Notes: generated by a model from the sequence alone, not told the origin. A DNA stretch of 64,000 nt from Oscillospiraceae bacterium (GCA_031262985.1 JAISGQ010000012.1:1-64000); one strand, 5' to 3'; numbered from the stretch's first letter, positions 14,774 through 24,763 are shown. A program made the numbers and translations.

Positions 14774-16657
14774 ATGAATGAACACGAAATTCCGAATAAC
14801 GAAATTCTCCAAAAAATAGACAGCCCCGAGGATTTGCAGAAGCTCAGCTCCAAGGAGCTGGGTAGGCTTTGCGCCGAAATAAGGGAGCTTCTCATAGAAA
14901 CAGTGTCCACAAACGGCGGTCATTTAGCCTCCAATCTGGGAGTAGTTGAGCTGACAGTCGCGCTTCACCGCGTCTTTTCCTCTCCTCTCGACCAGATTGT
15001 GTTCGATGTCGGACACCAGTGCTACACACATAAGATACTCACGGGGAGGCGGGGTTCCTTCTCCTCGCTCCGGAAGGAGGGCGGCATCTCGGGCTTCCCA
15101 AAGCCGAACGAAAGCCCCCACGATATTCTCATAGCGGGACACAGCAGCACCTCTGTCTCCTCCGCGTTGGGGCTTGCGAAGGCGAAGCGGCTCGGCGGAG
15201 ACGAACACCACGTGATTGCAGTGATAGGCGATGGTGCGTTAACCGGAGGTCTCTCCTACGAGGGGCTTAACAACGTCGGCAGGAGCAGGGAGAACCTCAT
15301 AGTCGTCCTCAACGACAACAAGATGTCCATCAACAAAAATGTGGGAGCAATGGCTCGCTATCTCGCAGTAATCAGAACTAAATCGACCTACATAAAATTT
15401 AAGGCGGCAATGGTAAAGATTTTCGGCGCGATTCCCTTCGTCGGCAAGAGAATCAACAAGCTGCTTTTCCGCTCGAAGTACGCACTCAAAAACGCGATAT
15501 ACAAAAAGTACAGAAGCACCCTGTTTGAGGACATGGGGCTTGTCTATATAGGTCCTGTTGACGGACACAACGTCAAGCTCATGGAGCGTACCCTCCGCAT
15601 AGCCAAGGAGCTGAAAAGACCCGTTCTCATACACGCCTGCACCCTAAAGGGCAAGGGCTACTCCTACGCGGAGAGGAAGCCCAAGGCGTTCCACGGAATC
15701 GGCGCGTTCGACATAGAGACAGGGGAGCTTAAATTTTCGGCGGACACCTACTCCGACATATTCGGCAAGGAGATTGTCAAGCTCGCGCGGGAGGACGAAA
15801 GCATCTGCGCCGTCACCGCCGCCATGAAGTCGGGTACTGCCCTCGAAAAATTCGCCGAGCAGTTCCGCCGCAGGTTTTTTGACGTCGGCATAGCCGAGGC
15901 ACACGCCGTTACCTTCTCCGCAGGACTTGCCGCGAACGGACTAAAGCCCGTTTTTGTCGTCTACTCCAGCTTCATTCAGCGTGCCTACGACCAGATTATA
16001 CACGACGTCGCCATACAGAATCTGAACGTCACATTTGTCATAGACAGAGCAGGCATTGTCGGCGAGGACGGCGAGACGCACAACGGCATTTTTGACGTCG
16101 CAATGCTCAGCAACATCCCCAACATGGTTATATACTCCCCCGCCTATTTTTCGGAGGTGGCGTTTGCCCTCAAAACAGCGGTGGACAATGACGGACCTGC
16201 CGTTATTCGGTATCCGCGCGGAGTTGAGCCGTCGCACCGAATAGGACACGCCGACTTACCCTCCGACTATGAGCTTGTGGGAGAAGGCGGCGGCATACTG
16301 GTAGTCACCTACGGGCGGCTGTCGGGCTTCGCGGTGGAGATGATGAATAAGCTCAGAAAAGAAGGGGTAGATGTATCGGTACTGCGCCTTTTTAAGATTT
16401 ATCCGCTGGGCGAGCAGTGCATATCCTCCGCGCTTGGATTTGCGAAAATCCTCTTTTTTGAGGAGGGGATAAAGTCGGGCGGCATAGGAGAAAAATTCGC
16501 TTGCCTCCTCCTGCAAAGAGGATATAAGGGGAAGTTTATTCTAAGGGCGGTTGAGGACAGGTTTATCCCCCACGCGTCCACCTCCTCGGTTTTGGCGAGG
16601 TTAGGACTTGACGAGGAGGGAATGACCTCCCTTGTAAGGAGTGAATCAGACAATTGA
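14774..16657 (+). CDS. dxs: 1-deoxy-D-xylulose-5-phosphate synthase
   Basis: First enzyme of the MEP isoprenoid pathway, joining pyruvate and glyceraldehyde-3-phosphate with thiamine diphosphate. The thiamine-binding motif is GDGALTGGLSYEGLNNVG with the closing NDNKMSINKNVG. FDVGHQCYTHKILTGR carries the active-site His. The transketolase-type middle domain has DRAGIVGEDGETHNG and the C-terminal domain ends normally; 627 aa is full length. ATG with GAGG upstream. The stop overlaps the tlyA start. Confidence 0.96.
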   Translation: MNEHEIPNNEILQKIDSPEDLQKLSSKELGRLCAEIRELLIETVSTNGGHLASNLGVVELTVALHRVFSSPLDQIVFDVGHQCYTHKILTGRRGSFSSLRKEGGISGFPKPNESPHDILIAGHSSTSVSSALGLAKAKRLGGDEHHVIAVIGDGALTGGLSYEGLNNVGRSRENLIVVLNDNKMSINKNVGAMARYLAVIRTKSTYIKFKAAMVKIFGAIPFVGKRINKLLFRSKYALKNAIYKKYRSTLFEDMGLVYIGPVDGHNVKLMERTLRIAKELKRPVLIHACTLKGKGYSYAERKPKAFHGIGAFDIETGELKFSADTYSDIFGKEIVKLAREDESICAVTAAMKSGTALEKFAEQFRRRFFDVGIAEAHAVTFSAGLAANGLKPVFVVYSSFIQRAYDQIIHDVAIQNLNVTFVIDRAGIVGEDGETHNGIFDVAMLSNIPNMVIYSPAYFSEVAFALKTAVDNDGPAVIRYPRGVEPSHRIGHADLPSDYELVGEGGGILVVTYGRLSGFAVEMMNKLRKEGVDVSVLRLFKIYPLGEQCISSALGFAKILFFEEGIKSGGIGEKFACLLLQRGYKGKFILRAVEDRFIPHASTSSVLARLGLDEEGMTSLVRSESDN

Positions 16658-17457
16658 AGATAAAGCAGAGGCTTGACGTCTCCCTTGTCGAGAGGGGTAT
16701 GGCGGAGAGCCGCGAAAAAGCAAAGGCACTGATTATGTCGGGAATAGTTTATGTCAACAACCAAAAAAGCGACAAGGCGGGTTTCGATATAAAGCCGGAG
16801 GACGTCATAGAAGTTCGCGGCAAGAAGATCCAATTTGTCAGCAGAGGAGGACTAAAGCTTGAGAAGGCGGTAAAGTCATTCGGTTTTACCCTCCGAGATT
16901 TGGTGTGCATGGATGTAGGCGCGTCTACGGGCGGCTTTACGGACTGTATGCTCCAGAGCGGAGCTAAGCGGGTGTATGCGGTGGATGTCGGCTACGGTCA
17001 GCTTGCGTGGAAGCTTCGGTGCGATGAGCGGGTAATCAACCTCGAGCGTACAAACATCAGATATGTCACAGAGGAGCAGATACCCGAACAGATTGATTTT
17101 GCGAGTGTGGATGTTTCGTTTATCTCACTCACTCTCGTCCTTCCCGTAATACACAAGCTCCTTCGCGACGGCGGAGCTGTCGTCTGCTTGATTAAGCCGC
17201 AGTTCGAGGCGGGCAAGGGCAAGGTAGGCAAAAACGGAGTAGTGAGAGAGCCGTCTGTCCACTTTGATACGGTGAAAAAAATCACGTCATTCATGACTGA
17301 GAACGGCTTTGACGTGCGGGGTATAGACTATTCTCCCGTCAAAGGACCTGAGGGTAACATAGAATATCTTGCCTACGCCGAAAAGAGCGAAAGCACCGCT
17401 CCCGTGGACGATGGGCAGATAGAGGAGATTATTTCGCAGTCACACACCTTGTTGTAA
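16654..17457 (+). CDS. tlyA: TlyA family rRNA (cytidine-2'-O)-methyltransferase
   Basis: Predicted to 2'-O-methylate cytidines in rRNA, the activity known for TlyA. An N-terminal S4 RNA-binding domain (RLDVSLVERGMAESREKAK...GIVYVNNQK) is followed by an FtsJ-like SAM methyltransferase domain with VCMDVGASTGGFTDCML and YAVDVGYGQLAWKLR. 267 aa is usual. TTG start overlapping the dxs stop by 4 bp, with AAGGAG upstream. The dxs-tlyA-nadK-argR-recN order is common in Firmicutes. Confidence 0.93.
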   Translation: MKIKQRLDVSLVERGMAESREKAKALIMSGIVYVNNQKSDKAGFDIKPEDVIEVRGKKIQFVSRGGLKLEKAVKSFGFTLRDLVCMDVGASTGGFTDCMLQSGAKRVYAVDVGYGQLAWKLRCDERVINLERTNIRYVTEEQIPEQIDFASVDVSFISLTLVLPVIHKLLRDGGAVVCLIKPQFEAGKGKVGKNGVVREPSVHFDTVKKITSFMTENGFDVRGIDYSPVKGPEGNIEYLAYAEKSESTAPVDDGQIEEIISQSHTLL

Positions 17458-17515
17458 ACTGCGCGGACATGGTTTCACATAGTATAAAAGCAGTAAAAAC
17501 GGGAGGACAGTATAT

Positions 17516-18376
17516 ATGAAGCTGTTGATTATCCCTAATTCGGGAAAGCCGGACGCGATAAAATACGCAAAAGAGGCGGCAGGACTTCTCAGCACTCTCT
17601 GCTGTGAGCTTCTCTCATACAGCGAGTATAGGGAGTGTTTAGGTTCTGAGAACATCACATACGCAAGCCGCGAGGAGATGATGTCACTTTGCGACATAGT
17701 AATATGCGTGGGAGGAGACGGCACTATCCTCAGAACGGCGACCTTCGCAGCCGAAAACGGAAAGCCGGTTCTCGGCATTAACGCGGGGAGGCTGGGCTAC
17801 CTCTCGGGGCTTGAACACTCCGAGCTGCGGGAGCTTGCGCGGCTCACCTCAGGCGACTACTGCACCGAATCGAGGATGATGCTCAGCGTCAGCACCTATG
17901 ACGGCGGCGGGAGGCAGAGAAACCGCTCTCTCTCGCTCAATGATGCGGTTATTTCGAGAGATTCACGCTCGCACATCGCCGACTTAACCATCGCACACAA
18001 TAATCAAAGTCTGATAGAATACCGCGCGGACGGAGTAATTATCTCCACTCCCACAGGCTCTACGGCGTACTCCCTCTCGGCGGGAGGACCGATTGTAGAC
18101 CCAACCATCAACTGCATTACAGCAACTCCCATTTGCGCCCATTCGCCCGCGTCAAGACCGATAGTTTTCTCCTCCGACTGCTCTCTCAAAATATCGGGCA
18201 GTGTCCCGGGGGAGGGAAAAATACACCTCAATGTTGACGGGGAGGAGATAATCTCCCTCGATACGGGCGATTATGTGATTATAGAGAAATCGGCTATAGC
18301 CGCCTCGATTATACGCATAAAAAGCGAAGGCTTTTATGATGTTCTGAAAAACAAGCTTGGAGGGATACCCGGATGA
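17516..18376 (+). CDS. nadK: NAD kinase
   Basis: Phosphorylates NAD to NADP in the cytosol. The GGDGT motif (CVGGDGTILRTATFAAE) carries the catalytic Asp. GINAGRLGYLSGLE, the NDAVISRD segment and RADGVIISTPTGSTAYSLSAGGPI are the NAD-binding parts. 286 aa is normal. ATG with GGGAGG upstream. Ends with a 4-bp overlap with argR, so expression is probably coupled. Confidence 0.95.
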   Translation: MKLLIIPNSGKPDAIKYAKEAAGLLSTLCCELLSYSEYRECLGSENITYASREEMMSLCDIVICVGGDGTILRTATFAAENGKPVLGINAGRLGYLSGLEHSELRELARLTSGDYCTESRMMLSVSTYDGGGRQRNRSLSLNDAVISRDSRSHIADLTIAHNNQSLIEYRADGVIISTPTGSTAYSLSAGGPIVDPTINCITATPICAHSPASRPIVFSSDCSLKISGSVPGEGKIHLNVDGEEIISLDTGDYVIIEKSAIAASIIRIKSEGFYDVLKNKLGGIPG

Positions 18377-18825
18377 AGAACGAAAGACAGTCGAAAATTC
18401 TTGAGCTGATAAGCACAAACACGGTAGAAACGCAGGAGGAGCTTATGCGCCTGTTGTCGGAGAACAACTTCCGCGTAACTCAGGCTACTGTTTCGAGAGA
18501 TATAAGGGAGCTGAATCTGATAAAGCGAGTCGGGAAGGACGGCAGGTCGTCCTACTCCGCCGCCTCCGCTAAAGAGCCTGAAGCGGCGTCTAAGTTTTAC
18601 TCTCTCTTCGGCGACTTTGCGAATTCGGTGGACTACGGCGGCAACACGGTGTGTATCAGTTGCAGCGGCGGCATGGCTCAGGCTATCTGCGCCTCCATGG
18701 ACAAGCTTGAGTTTGACGGCGTTATCGGAACTCTTGCGGGGGAGGACACAATCTTCGTGCTTTGCAAAACCATAGACGCCGCCGCGAAGCTTTCGGCTAA
18801 CCTAAATTCTCTAATCAGGCGGTGA
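18373..18825 (+). CDS. argR: Arginine repressor ArgR
   Basis: Arginine-responsive regulator of arginine metabolism. N-terminal winged helix (RQSKILELISTNTVETQEEL...VTQATVSRDIRELNLIK) and a C-terminal hexamerisation/arginine-binding domain. The arginine-binding loop reads GTLAGEDT where GT(I/L)AGDDT is usual, so one of the two Asp residues is Glu. 150 aa. No arg genes are nearby, as is typical for the recN-linked argR of Firmicutes. Confidence 0.93.
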   Translation: MKNERQSKILELISTNTVETQEELMRLLSENNFRVTQATVSRDIRELNLIKRVGKDGRSSYSAASAKEPEAASKFYSLFGDFANSVDYGGNTVCISCSGGMAQAICASMDKLEFDGVIGTLAGEDTIFVLCKTIDAAAKLSANLNSLIRR

Positions 18826-18829
18826 TTAT

Positions 18830-20488
18830 ATGCTTTCACAGCTTTTCATAGAAAACGCGGCGGTCATAGAACGCGCAGAAATAAATTTTGAGGACGGCTT
18901 CAACGTCCTCACAGGAGAGACAGGAGCGGGAAAGTCCATTCTGATAGACTCCATAGGCGCGGTTTTAGGCGCGCGAGTGAGTAAGGAGCTTATCCGAACG
19001 GGAGCGAAGGCGGCTTCTGTCTCCGCTGAGTTTTTCGGCGTATCCGACAGAGCGAGGGAGATACTCCTCGAGGCGGGATTTGAGGTCGAGGACGATACCT
19101 TAATCCTCCAAAGAGAGATAAGGGAGGACGGCAAAAGCTCGTGCAGGATAAACGGCAGGGCGGTGACAGCCTCCCTGCTCCGCGACGTGGGGGGAGAGCT
19201 TATCAACATCCACGGACAGCACGAGAACACCGCGCTGCTCAAGCCCGCGCGGCACAGGGATTATCTCGACGCTCTTGCCGACACAGAGGCTGTAATGGGC
19301 GAATACTCCGCGGCGTACACGGAGTACCGCGGCATAAAGCGAAGGCTCTCCGAATTTAACCTAAGCGAGCAGGAGAAGGAGCGGCGGCTTGAAACTCTCC
19401 GATACCAAACCGAGGAGATACGAAAGGCGGATATAACCGTCGGCGAGTACAGAGAGCTTACCGAAAAGCGTGACGCTTACAGGAATTTTGAGCGAATATC
19501 GGTTGCTCTCTCCTCCGTTCACGATTTGCTAAGAGGCAGTGAGGAACTCTCCGGCGCGATTGACGGACTGTCGGAAAGCGAGGCTCACCTGTCGGGCATA
19601 GCCGACGTTTTCCCCGCCGTGTCGGAGCTGTCCGTGCGGCTCTCTCAGTCGGTATACGAGGCGGAGGACATCTCAAACGTCGTTCGCGATTTGCTCTCCG
19701 ACATGGAGTTTGACGCAAACGATTTAGACAGAGCGGAAGCACGCCTTAACACATTAGACAGAATATTCAGAAAATACGGCGACGAGGAGGAAACCCTCCT
19801 CTTTCTCAAAAAAGCGGAGAGTGAGCTTTCGGAAATCGAAAACGAGGATAAGCTCAAGAGCGAACTGACTGAGCTTTGCGAAAAGGCTTACGGCAGAGTG
19901 CTACTGCTCTCGGAAAAGCTCTCCGACAGGAGGAAGGAAGGCGCGGAAAAATTTAAGGAGCGGATAATGGACGAGCTTAAATTTTTGGATATGCCGAACG
20001 CCGTTTTCGACGTAGAATTTCGGGAAATCCCTCCCTCCCCCTTCGGTGCGGATGAGGTGGAGTTTCTCATATCCGCGAACGCGGGAGAACCGCCCAAGCC
20101 TATCTCCAAGATAGCATCGGGAGGAGAGCTGAGCAGGATAATGCTCGCGGTCAAGAGCGTCCTCTCCGACAAAGACGACATAGGCACGCTGATATTCGAC
20201 GAGATTGACACGGGAATCAGCGGAAAGGCGGCGCAGAAGGTGGGAGTAAAGCTCCGCCGCACCTCCGTTGGCAGGCAGATTATCTGCGTCACTCACTTAG
20301 CGCAGATTGCGGCGGCTGCACATCATCACTTCCTCATTAGGAAGGATATAGTAAACGGAAGGACGTCCACGTCTGTAACTCCTCTCGACCTTGAGGGGAG
20401 GAAAAACGAGGTGGCGCGGATTATCGGCGGTGAGACCTCCAGCGAGGCGATTTTGAAATCGGCGGAGGAAATGATAGACAGCTATTAG
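18830..20488 (+). CDS. recN: DNA repair protein RecN
   Basis: SMC-like ATPase acting early in double-strand break repair. Walker A TGETGAGKSILIDSI at the N terminus, an INIHGQHEN motif, long coiled coils in the middle, and the ABC signature KIASGGELSRIMLAVKSV with Walker B TLIFDEIDTGISGKAAQKVG, then VTHLAQIAA. 552 aa is standard. Starts 4 bp after argR. Confidence 0.95.
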   Translation: MLSQLFIENAAVIERAEINFEDGFNVLTGETGAGKSILIDSIGAVLGARVSKELIRTGAKAASVSAEFFGVSDRAREILLEAGFEVEDDTLILQREIREDGKSSCRINGRAVTASLLRDVGGELINIHGQHENTALLKPARHRDYLDALADTEAVMGEYSAAYTEYRGIKRRLSEFNLSEQEKERRLETLRYQTEEIRKADITVGEYRELTEKRDAYRNFERISVALSSVHDLLRGSEELSGAIDGLSESEAHLSGIADVFPAVSELSVRLSQSVYEAEDISNVVRDLLSDMEFDANDLDRAEARLNTLDRIFRKYGDEEETLLFLKKAESELSEIENEDKLKSELTELCEKAYGRVLLLSEKLSDRRKEGAEKFKERIMDELKFLDMPNAVFDVEFREIPPSPFGADEVEFLISANAGEPPKPISKIASGGELSRIMLAVKSVLSDKDDIGTLIFDEIDTGISGKAAQKVGVKLRRTSVGRQIICVTHLAQIAAAAHHHFLIRKDIVNGRTSTSVTPLDLEGRKNEVARIIGGETSSEAILKSAEEMIDSY

Positions 20489-20558
20489 TGAGCAATTATA
20501 AGAATAAAGCATAATTTGCCCTCATAAAAAATACTAATTATTATGGAGGCTGATTGAA

Positions 20559-21293
20559 ATGCTTATGGTTAGAATAAAGTACCGCTATATCGTCATTCCC
20601 GCGCTGTTTCTGTTCGTCCTGCTGGTAGCACTTATCCCTACTCCCGACCGCATTCTGGAGTCGGGCACGTCGGAGGTTATCATAACTACCCCGAAGCCGA
20701 TAATCATCGTTGACGCAGGTCACGGAGGAGTAGACGGCGGCGCGGTAGGAGTGAAAGGCACGGTCGAAAAGGGGATAAACCTCACTATTGCCCTAAAGCT
20801 CAGGGATACTCTCACCGAGATGGGCTTTACGGTAGTCATGACGCGTGAGACGGATATTTCAATACACGACAGCGATGCTAATACTATTAGACAGCAGAAA
20901 ACCAGCGATTTGAAAAATCGTCTGGAGCTGACGAAGATATATCCCGAATCCATTCTGATAAGTATACATCAGAACACCATATCAAAATCCTCGGTACGCG
21001 GGGCGCAGGTTTTCCACTCCCCGAACAACGAGGAGAGCAATCAACTGGCGAACGACATACAAAGCTTCTTCAACGAGAACATTCAGCCGGAACGGCACAA
21101 GGCGATAAAGGCGGCGCAGAAGAACCTCTACCTCTTCTATAACGCGAAGAATGTGGCGGTGCTGTGCGAGTGCGGCTTCCTCTCGAACGCGGAGGAGGAG
21201 GCAATGCTCAACACAGATGAGCATCAGAATCTCATTGTAAAGAGCATAGTTGACGGGCTTGAGGTGTTTTTAAGCAGGGTACAGCCGAGATAA
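20559..21293 (+). CDS. cwlD: N-acetylmuramoyl-L-alanine amidase, CwlD-like
   Basis: Zinc amidase of the Amidase_3 family. In sporulating Firmicutes CwlD helps make muramic-delta-lactam in the spore cortex. An N-terminal membrane anchor (YRYIVIPALFLFVLLVALI) precedes VDAGHGGVDGGAVG with the first zinc His, the Glu in GTVEKGINL, SIHQNTISKS with the last His, and the catalytic Glu in LCECGFLSNAEEE. 244 aa. Placement near spoIIIA and the single N-terminal anchor favour CwlD over a vegetative autolysin. Confidence 0.85.
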   Translation: MLMVRIKYRYIVIPALFLFVLLVALIPTPDRILESGTSEVIITTPKPIIIVDAGHGGVDGGAVGVKGTVEKGINLTIALKLRDTLTEMGFTVVMTRETDISIHDSDANTIRQQKTSDLKNRLELTKIYPESILISIHQNTISKSSVRGAQVFHSPNNEESNQLANDIQSFFNENIQPERHKAIKAAQKNLYLFYNAKNVAVLCECGFLSNAEEEAMLNTDEHQNLIVKSIVDGLEVFLSRVQPR

Positions 21294-21377
21294 TTACACT
21301 AAATTAACTATAAATTGGCGTGTTGAAAAGCAGTGACAACCGACTTTTTCAACAGCAGTATAAAAAGGAAGTGCAAA

Positions 21378-22733
21378 ATGGCGGGTATAAAAAGCGTGTT
21401 TGTCTGCTCGGAGTGCGGACATCAGGTTTCAAAATGGATGGGAAAATGTCCCTCCTGCGACAGTTGGGACACACTGAGCGAGGAGATTGTCGAAAAAAGC
21501 TCCTCCGCGTCCTCTAAGAGAAGGGCAATCTCCGATAAGCCCGTGAGGGTGAGCGAGATACAGTCCGAACGGGAGTTTAGGTACAAAACAGGGCTTGGCG
21601 AGCTTGACCGCGTGCTTGGAGGAGGAATTGTCAAAGGCTCTCTCATACTCGTGGGAGGCGACCCGGGTATAGGAAAGTCAACTGTTCTCCTTCAAATATG
21701 CGAGTATCTGGGCAAAAACATGAGCATATTATATGTAACGGGCGAGGAGTCGGCGGGGCAGATTAAACTCCGCGCTGTCAGGCTGGGAGTACACAGCGAT
21801 AATCTCTTTATTTTGGCTCAAACCGATACCGAAATAATCACCGAGACTATACGGGAGACCGCTCCCGACATCGTAATTATCGACTCCATACAAACTATGT
21901 GCATAAGGGAGCTTACCTCCTCCCCGGGGAGCGTCGTTCAGGTCAGGGAGTGTACAAACGCCATTATGAGAGTGGCGAAAAATCTCGATATACCGGTGTT
22001 TCTCGTCGGTCATGTGAATAAAGACGGCGCGATTGCGGGTCCTAAGGTGCTTGAGCATATAGTTGACGTAGTACTGCACTTTGAGGGCGACAAGCAAATG
22101 TCCTACCGAATTTTGCGAGCGGTGAAGAACAGATACGGCTCAACCAATGAAATAGGCGTGTTTGAGATGTGCGACGACGGACTTCACGAGGTGGAGAATC
22201 CCTCCCTCATGCTGCTGTCGGGACGACCTGTGCTTGCCTCAGGCTCAAGCGTGGTGTGCGTCATGGAGGGCAGCCGCCCTATTTTAGCCGAGATACAGGG
22301 ACTTGCCGCTCCTTCCGGATTTGAAAATCCGAGGAGAATGGCAACGGGCTTCGACTACAACCGAATGGCACTGCTCATAGCCGTGCTGGAGAAACGGTCG
22401 GGCGTGATATTTTCGAGAAGCGACGCCTATGTAAATGTCGTGGGAGGACTAAAGCTGGACGAGCCTGCGGTCGATTTAGCCGTGGCAATGGCGTTAATCA
22501 GCAGTCTGCGCGATATTGTCATAGGCGACGACGTGATGATGTTCGGAGAAATCGGGCTTGCGGGCGAACTCCGCGCCGTGTCAAACGCGGAGCTGAGAAT
22601 TATGGAGGGGCAGAGAATGGGCTTTAAGACCTGCATCCTCCCTATGCACAATCTCGATGTGCTGAAAAAGAAGGACTTCGGAATAAAGCTTATAGGGGTA
22701 AATACAGTGCGGGAGGCTATGATGCTGATATAG
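21378..22733 (+). CDS. radA: DNA repair protein RadA
   Basis: RecA-like branch-migration helicase in recombination. N-terminal C4 zinc finger (CSECGHQVSKWMGKCPSC), Walker A VGGDPGIGKSTVLLQ, the RadA-specific KNRYG motif (KNRYGSTNEIGVFEM), and a C-terminal Lon-protease-like domain (VGGLKLDEPAVDLAVAMALISS...GEIGLAGELRAV). I start at ATG 21378 (MAGIKSVFVC), preceded by AAGGAAG, giving 451 aa. The track adds 15 residues. Confidence 0.95.
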   Translation: MAGIKSVFVCSECGHQVSKWMGKCPSCDSWDTLSEEIVEKSSSASSKRRAISDKPVRVSEIQSEREFRYKTGLGELDRVLGGGIVKGSLILVGGDPGIGKSTVLLQICEYLGKNMSILYVTGEESAGQIKLRAVRLGVHSDNLFILAQTDTEIITETIRETAPDIVIIDSIQTMCIRELTSSPGSVVQVRECTNAIMRVAKNLDIPVFLVGHVNKDGAIAGPKVLEHIVDVVLHFEGDKQMSYRILRAVKNRYGSTNEIGVFEMCDDGLHEVENPSLMLLSGRPVLASGSSVVCVMEGSRPILAEIQGLAAPSGFENPRRMATGFDYNRMALLIAVLEKRSGVIFSRSDAYVNVVGGLKLDEPAVDLAVAMALISSLRDIVIGDDVMMFGEIGLAGELRAVSNAELRIMEGQRMGFKTCILPMHNLDVLKKKDFGIKLIGVNTVREAMMLI

Positions 22734-22825
22734 CGGTATCTTTGCCTACTTCGCGCCTGCTTTGCTGTCTCGTCCTTGCAGGACGACAGCCCGTCTGCGT
22801 TGATTTTGAGAGTGAGGGGAAATAT

Positions 22826-23338
22826 ATGAGAATTGAAACCGAACGGTTGATTATAACTGAATTTACGCCCGAAATGGCAGAGAGTGTACACCTCAATTCG
22901 CTTGATGATGATAATAGAGAATTTATGCCTGATGAGGTGTTTGAAACAGCCGATGACGCACTCTGCACCATATCGGAACTGATTTCATTCTACAAGCTAA
23001 CCGATTCCCCTCTTGTGTATCCAATACTGCTAAAAAGCGAAGAACAGATTGGTCATATACAAGCTGTGCCGATTGATAACGGCCGGGAAATCGGCTACCA
23101 TATCGGCAAGGTATACACCCGCAAAGGATATGCTACCGAGGCAGTCAAGGCATTTTTGCCCGTTATTATGCAGTACTTGGACATCTCAAAGATATACGGA
23201 ATATGCCGTGCGGACAATATCGCATCGAGAAAGGTCCTTGAAAAGAACGGGTTTATATTCCTTGATGAAGCCATGCGGGACTACCACGGAGGAACACATC
23301 TTGTGAGAAAATATGTATATGAAGAGGAGGTGCTGTAG
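22826..23338 (+). CDS. GNAT family N-acetyltransferase (RimJ/RimL type)
   Basis: Probable acetyl-CoA-dependent N-acetyltransferase. The start RIETERLIITEFTPEM and the C-terminal IGYHIGKVYTRKGYATEAVKAFLP (acetyl-CoA loop) and NIASRKVLEKNGF are typical of Acetyltransf_3. Substrate cannot be told from sequence. ATG 22826 (170 aa) has GAGGGG upstream. It overlaps the next gene by one base and the pair has lower G+C than the surrounding housekeeping genes, suggesting later acquisition. Confidence 0.85.
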   Translation: MRIETERLIITEFTPEMAESVHLNSLDDDNREFMPDEVFETADDALCTISELISFYKLTDSPLVYPILLKSEEQIGHIQAVPIDNGREIGYHIGKVYTRKGYATEAVKAFLPVIMQYLDISKIYGICRADNIASRKVLEKNGFIFLDEAMRDYHGGTHLVRKYVYEEEVL

Positions 23339-24120
23339 TGCAAATAAACAACGCTTCACGTTTTGACGGCTTTGCGGAATTATACGATTCTGCACGCCCT
23401 GCCGCACCGTCTGTGGCGGTGGAAATCATCATGCGGCATTTGAATCGCAAACCAAATTGTGTGATTGATTTGGGCTGCGGGACAGGGCTTTCCACCGCCA
23501 TGTGGCAAGATTTAGCCGATAAAATCATCGGCATAGAGCCAAACGACGGAATGCGGAAAATTGCAGAGGAACGCTGTCCCAATATAGAATTTATTGGTGC
23601 GTATTCGCACGAAACCGGACTGCCCGATGACAGTGCCGACATCATTACCTGTTCGCAGTCCTTCCACTGGCTGGAGCCGACTTCGACGTTGGCGGAGGTC
23701 AATCGGTTACTGCGTCTCGGCGGCGTATTTGCGGTGTATGATTGCGATTGGCCGCCCTGCGCCTTTGGAAATGCGGATAGAGCTTACGAAAAGTTGTTTT
23801 CCAAGGTTCACGCACTTGACAGCGAACGCTCGGCTTATCCTAAGGAGCGACATCTGCAAAACATGAAGGACAGCGGATATTTCGGTTATGTGCGTGAGTT
23901 GGTATTTCATAATGAAGAATCGTGTACAGCCACTCGATATATCGCCCTTGCCGAAAGTCAGGGCGGGTTGCAAGCCGTGCGTAAAAGTAACCCGAAAGCG
24001 ATTGAAAACGAGTGGGAGGAATTTGTTGTTGCGGCAAACAAAGCCTTTGGCGATGAGGAACAAACCATATTTTTCGGATATAGAATGAGGTTAGGCGTGA
24101 AGAAATATTCGGTTTTGTAG
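23338..24120 (+). CDS. Class I SAM-dependent methyltransferase
   Basis: Methyltransf_11-type protein. SAM-binding motif I is CVIDLGCGTGLST, the acidic end of strand 2 is GIEPNDGMRKIAEE, and motif IV/post-I reads ITCSQSFHWLEP. 260 aa. The substrate is unknown. It shares the F-HW segment and general layout with the minus-strand methyltransferase at 24764-25522 and could be a paralog. GTG start directly at the stop of the acetyltransferase gene. Confidence 0.85.
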   Translation: MQINNASRFDGFAELYDSARPAAPSVAVEIIMRHLNRKPNCVIDLGCGTGLSTAMWQDLADKIIGIEPNDGMRKIAEERCPNIEFIGAYSHETGLPDDSADIITCSQSFHWLEPTSTLAEVNRLLRLGGVFAVYDCDWPPCAFGNADRAYEKLFSKVHALDSERSAYPKERHLQNMKDSGYFGYVRELVFHNEESCTATRYIALAESQGGLQAVRKSNPKAIENEWEEFVVAANKAFGDEEQTIFFGYRMRLGVKKYSVL

Positions 24121-24162
24121 CCCTAACCGACATTGGCAACGGAGCTATAACATATCATCATC

Positions 24163-24342
24163 TTAATGCAATCTGCCCGGCTCGCTGAAATCCCTGTATG
24201 AGGGGAGGAACATCTCGGCAGTATTTTGCTTGAAGTACGGACAGGCTGTGAGCGTGCTGTTTGACACCTCCGAGGGCTTGTCAAGCTCGCAGTAGCCGTC
24301 CACTTGGTATTTGCAGTTGCTGTTACAGGTGATTAGATTCAT
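24163..24342 (-). CDS. Small Cys-rich protein
   Basis: About 59 aa with ITCNSNCKYQVDGYCELDK and a later ACPYF, giving a C-x3-C-x6-C...C pattern. Similar short proteins are common in Clostridia and are often misnamed hydroxymyristoyl-ACP dehydratase; the Cys spacing suggests a metal-binding knuckle. Start choice: the ATG at 24342 has GGAAGGA 12 nt upstream, while the ATG at 24354 is directly next to that site. Function unknown. Confidence 0.55.
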   Translation of the reverse strand: MNLITCNSNCKYQVDGYCELDKPSEVSNSTLTACPYFKQNTAEMFLPSYRDFSEPGRLH

Positions 24343-24763
24343 TTTAAGATTCATTCCTTCCGAATTAGTTGTGGAGTAGTAGTACGGTGCGGTGTATGTA
24401 TTACGGCAAAAGACCGTAACCATAAAATTTCAGAAATAGTATCTGCTTTAAGCATAGCGGATATACATACAAATACTGCAAAAAAATATGGAGTGTTGAT
24501 TAAACATTTTAAACGCGATATAAGTTTTTGATAAACACCCGCAAATAAATGAAGAAATTTCCGCAAATGACACTCAGTGTCATTTGCGGAAAAAACATCA
24601 TATTCACTTTAATGTCACTACAGACAGCACTTCTAATTGTAATCAGTATTAATTGTACCAGACACGACGCGAGAGCAATCCAGAGCTTGCGGGAATATAA
24701 CTTTTGCTCCCTTTGGTTGTAATTATCACCATGCCAACTCTCCGCACTTCCCTCTCGCAGGAG
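24343..24763. other. Gene-poor, AT-rich gap with a possible coding remnant
   Basis: No intact gene. A plus-strand frame around 24424-24530 reads KISEIVSALSIADIHTNTA and continues to a stop after IKHFKRDISF. It could be the end of a decayed gene but I cannot name it. A strong bidirectional hairpin follows at 24558. The stretch from 24600 to 24763 shows nothing recognisable. Confidence 0.35.
24558..24592. terminator. Strong palindromic hairpin (bidirectional terminator)
   Basis: A perfect 16-bp stem (TTTCCGCAAATGACAC) with a 3-nt loop is bordered by A-runs on one side and T/A-rich sequence on the other. It lies between the small Cys-rich gene and the minus-strand methyltransferase. Confidence 0.7.
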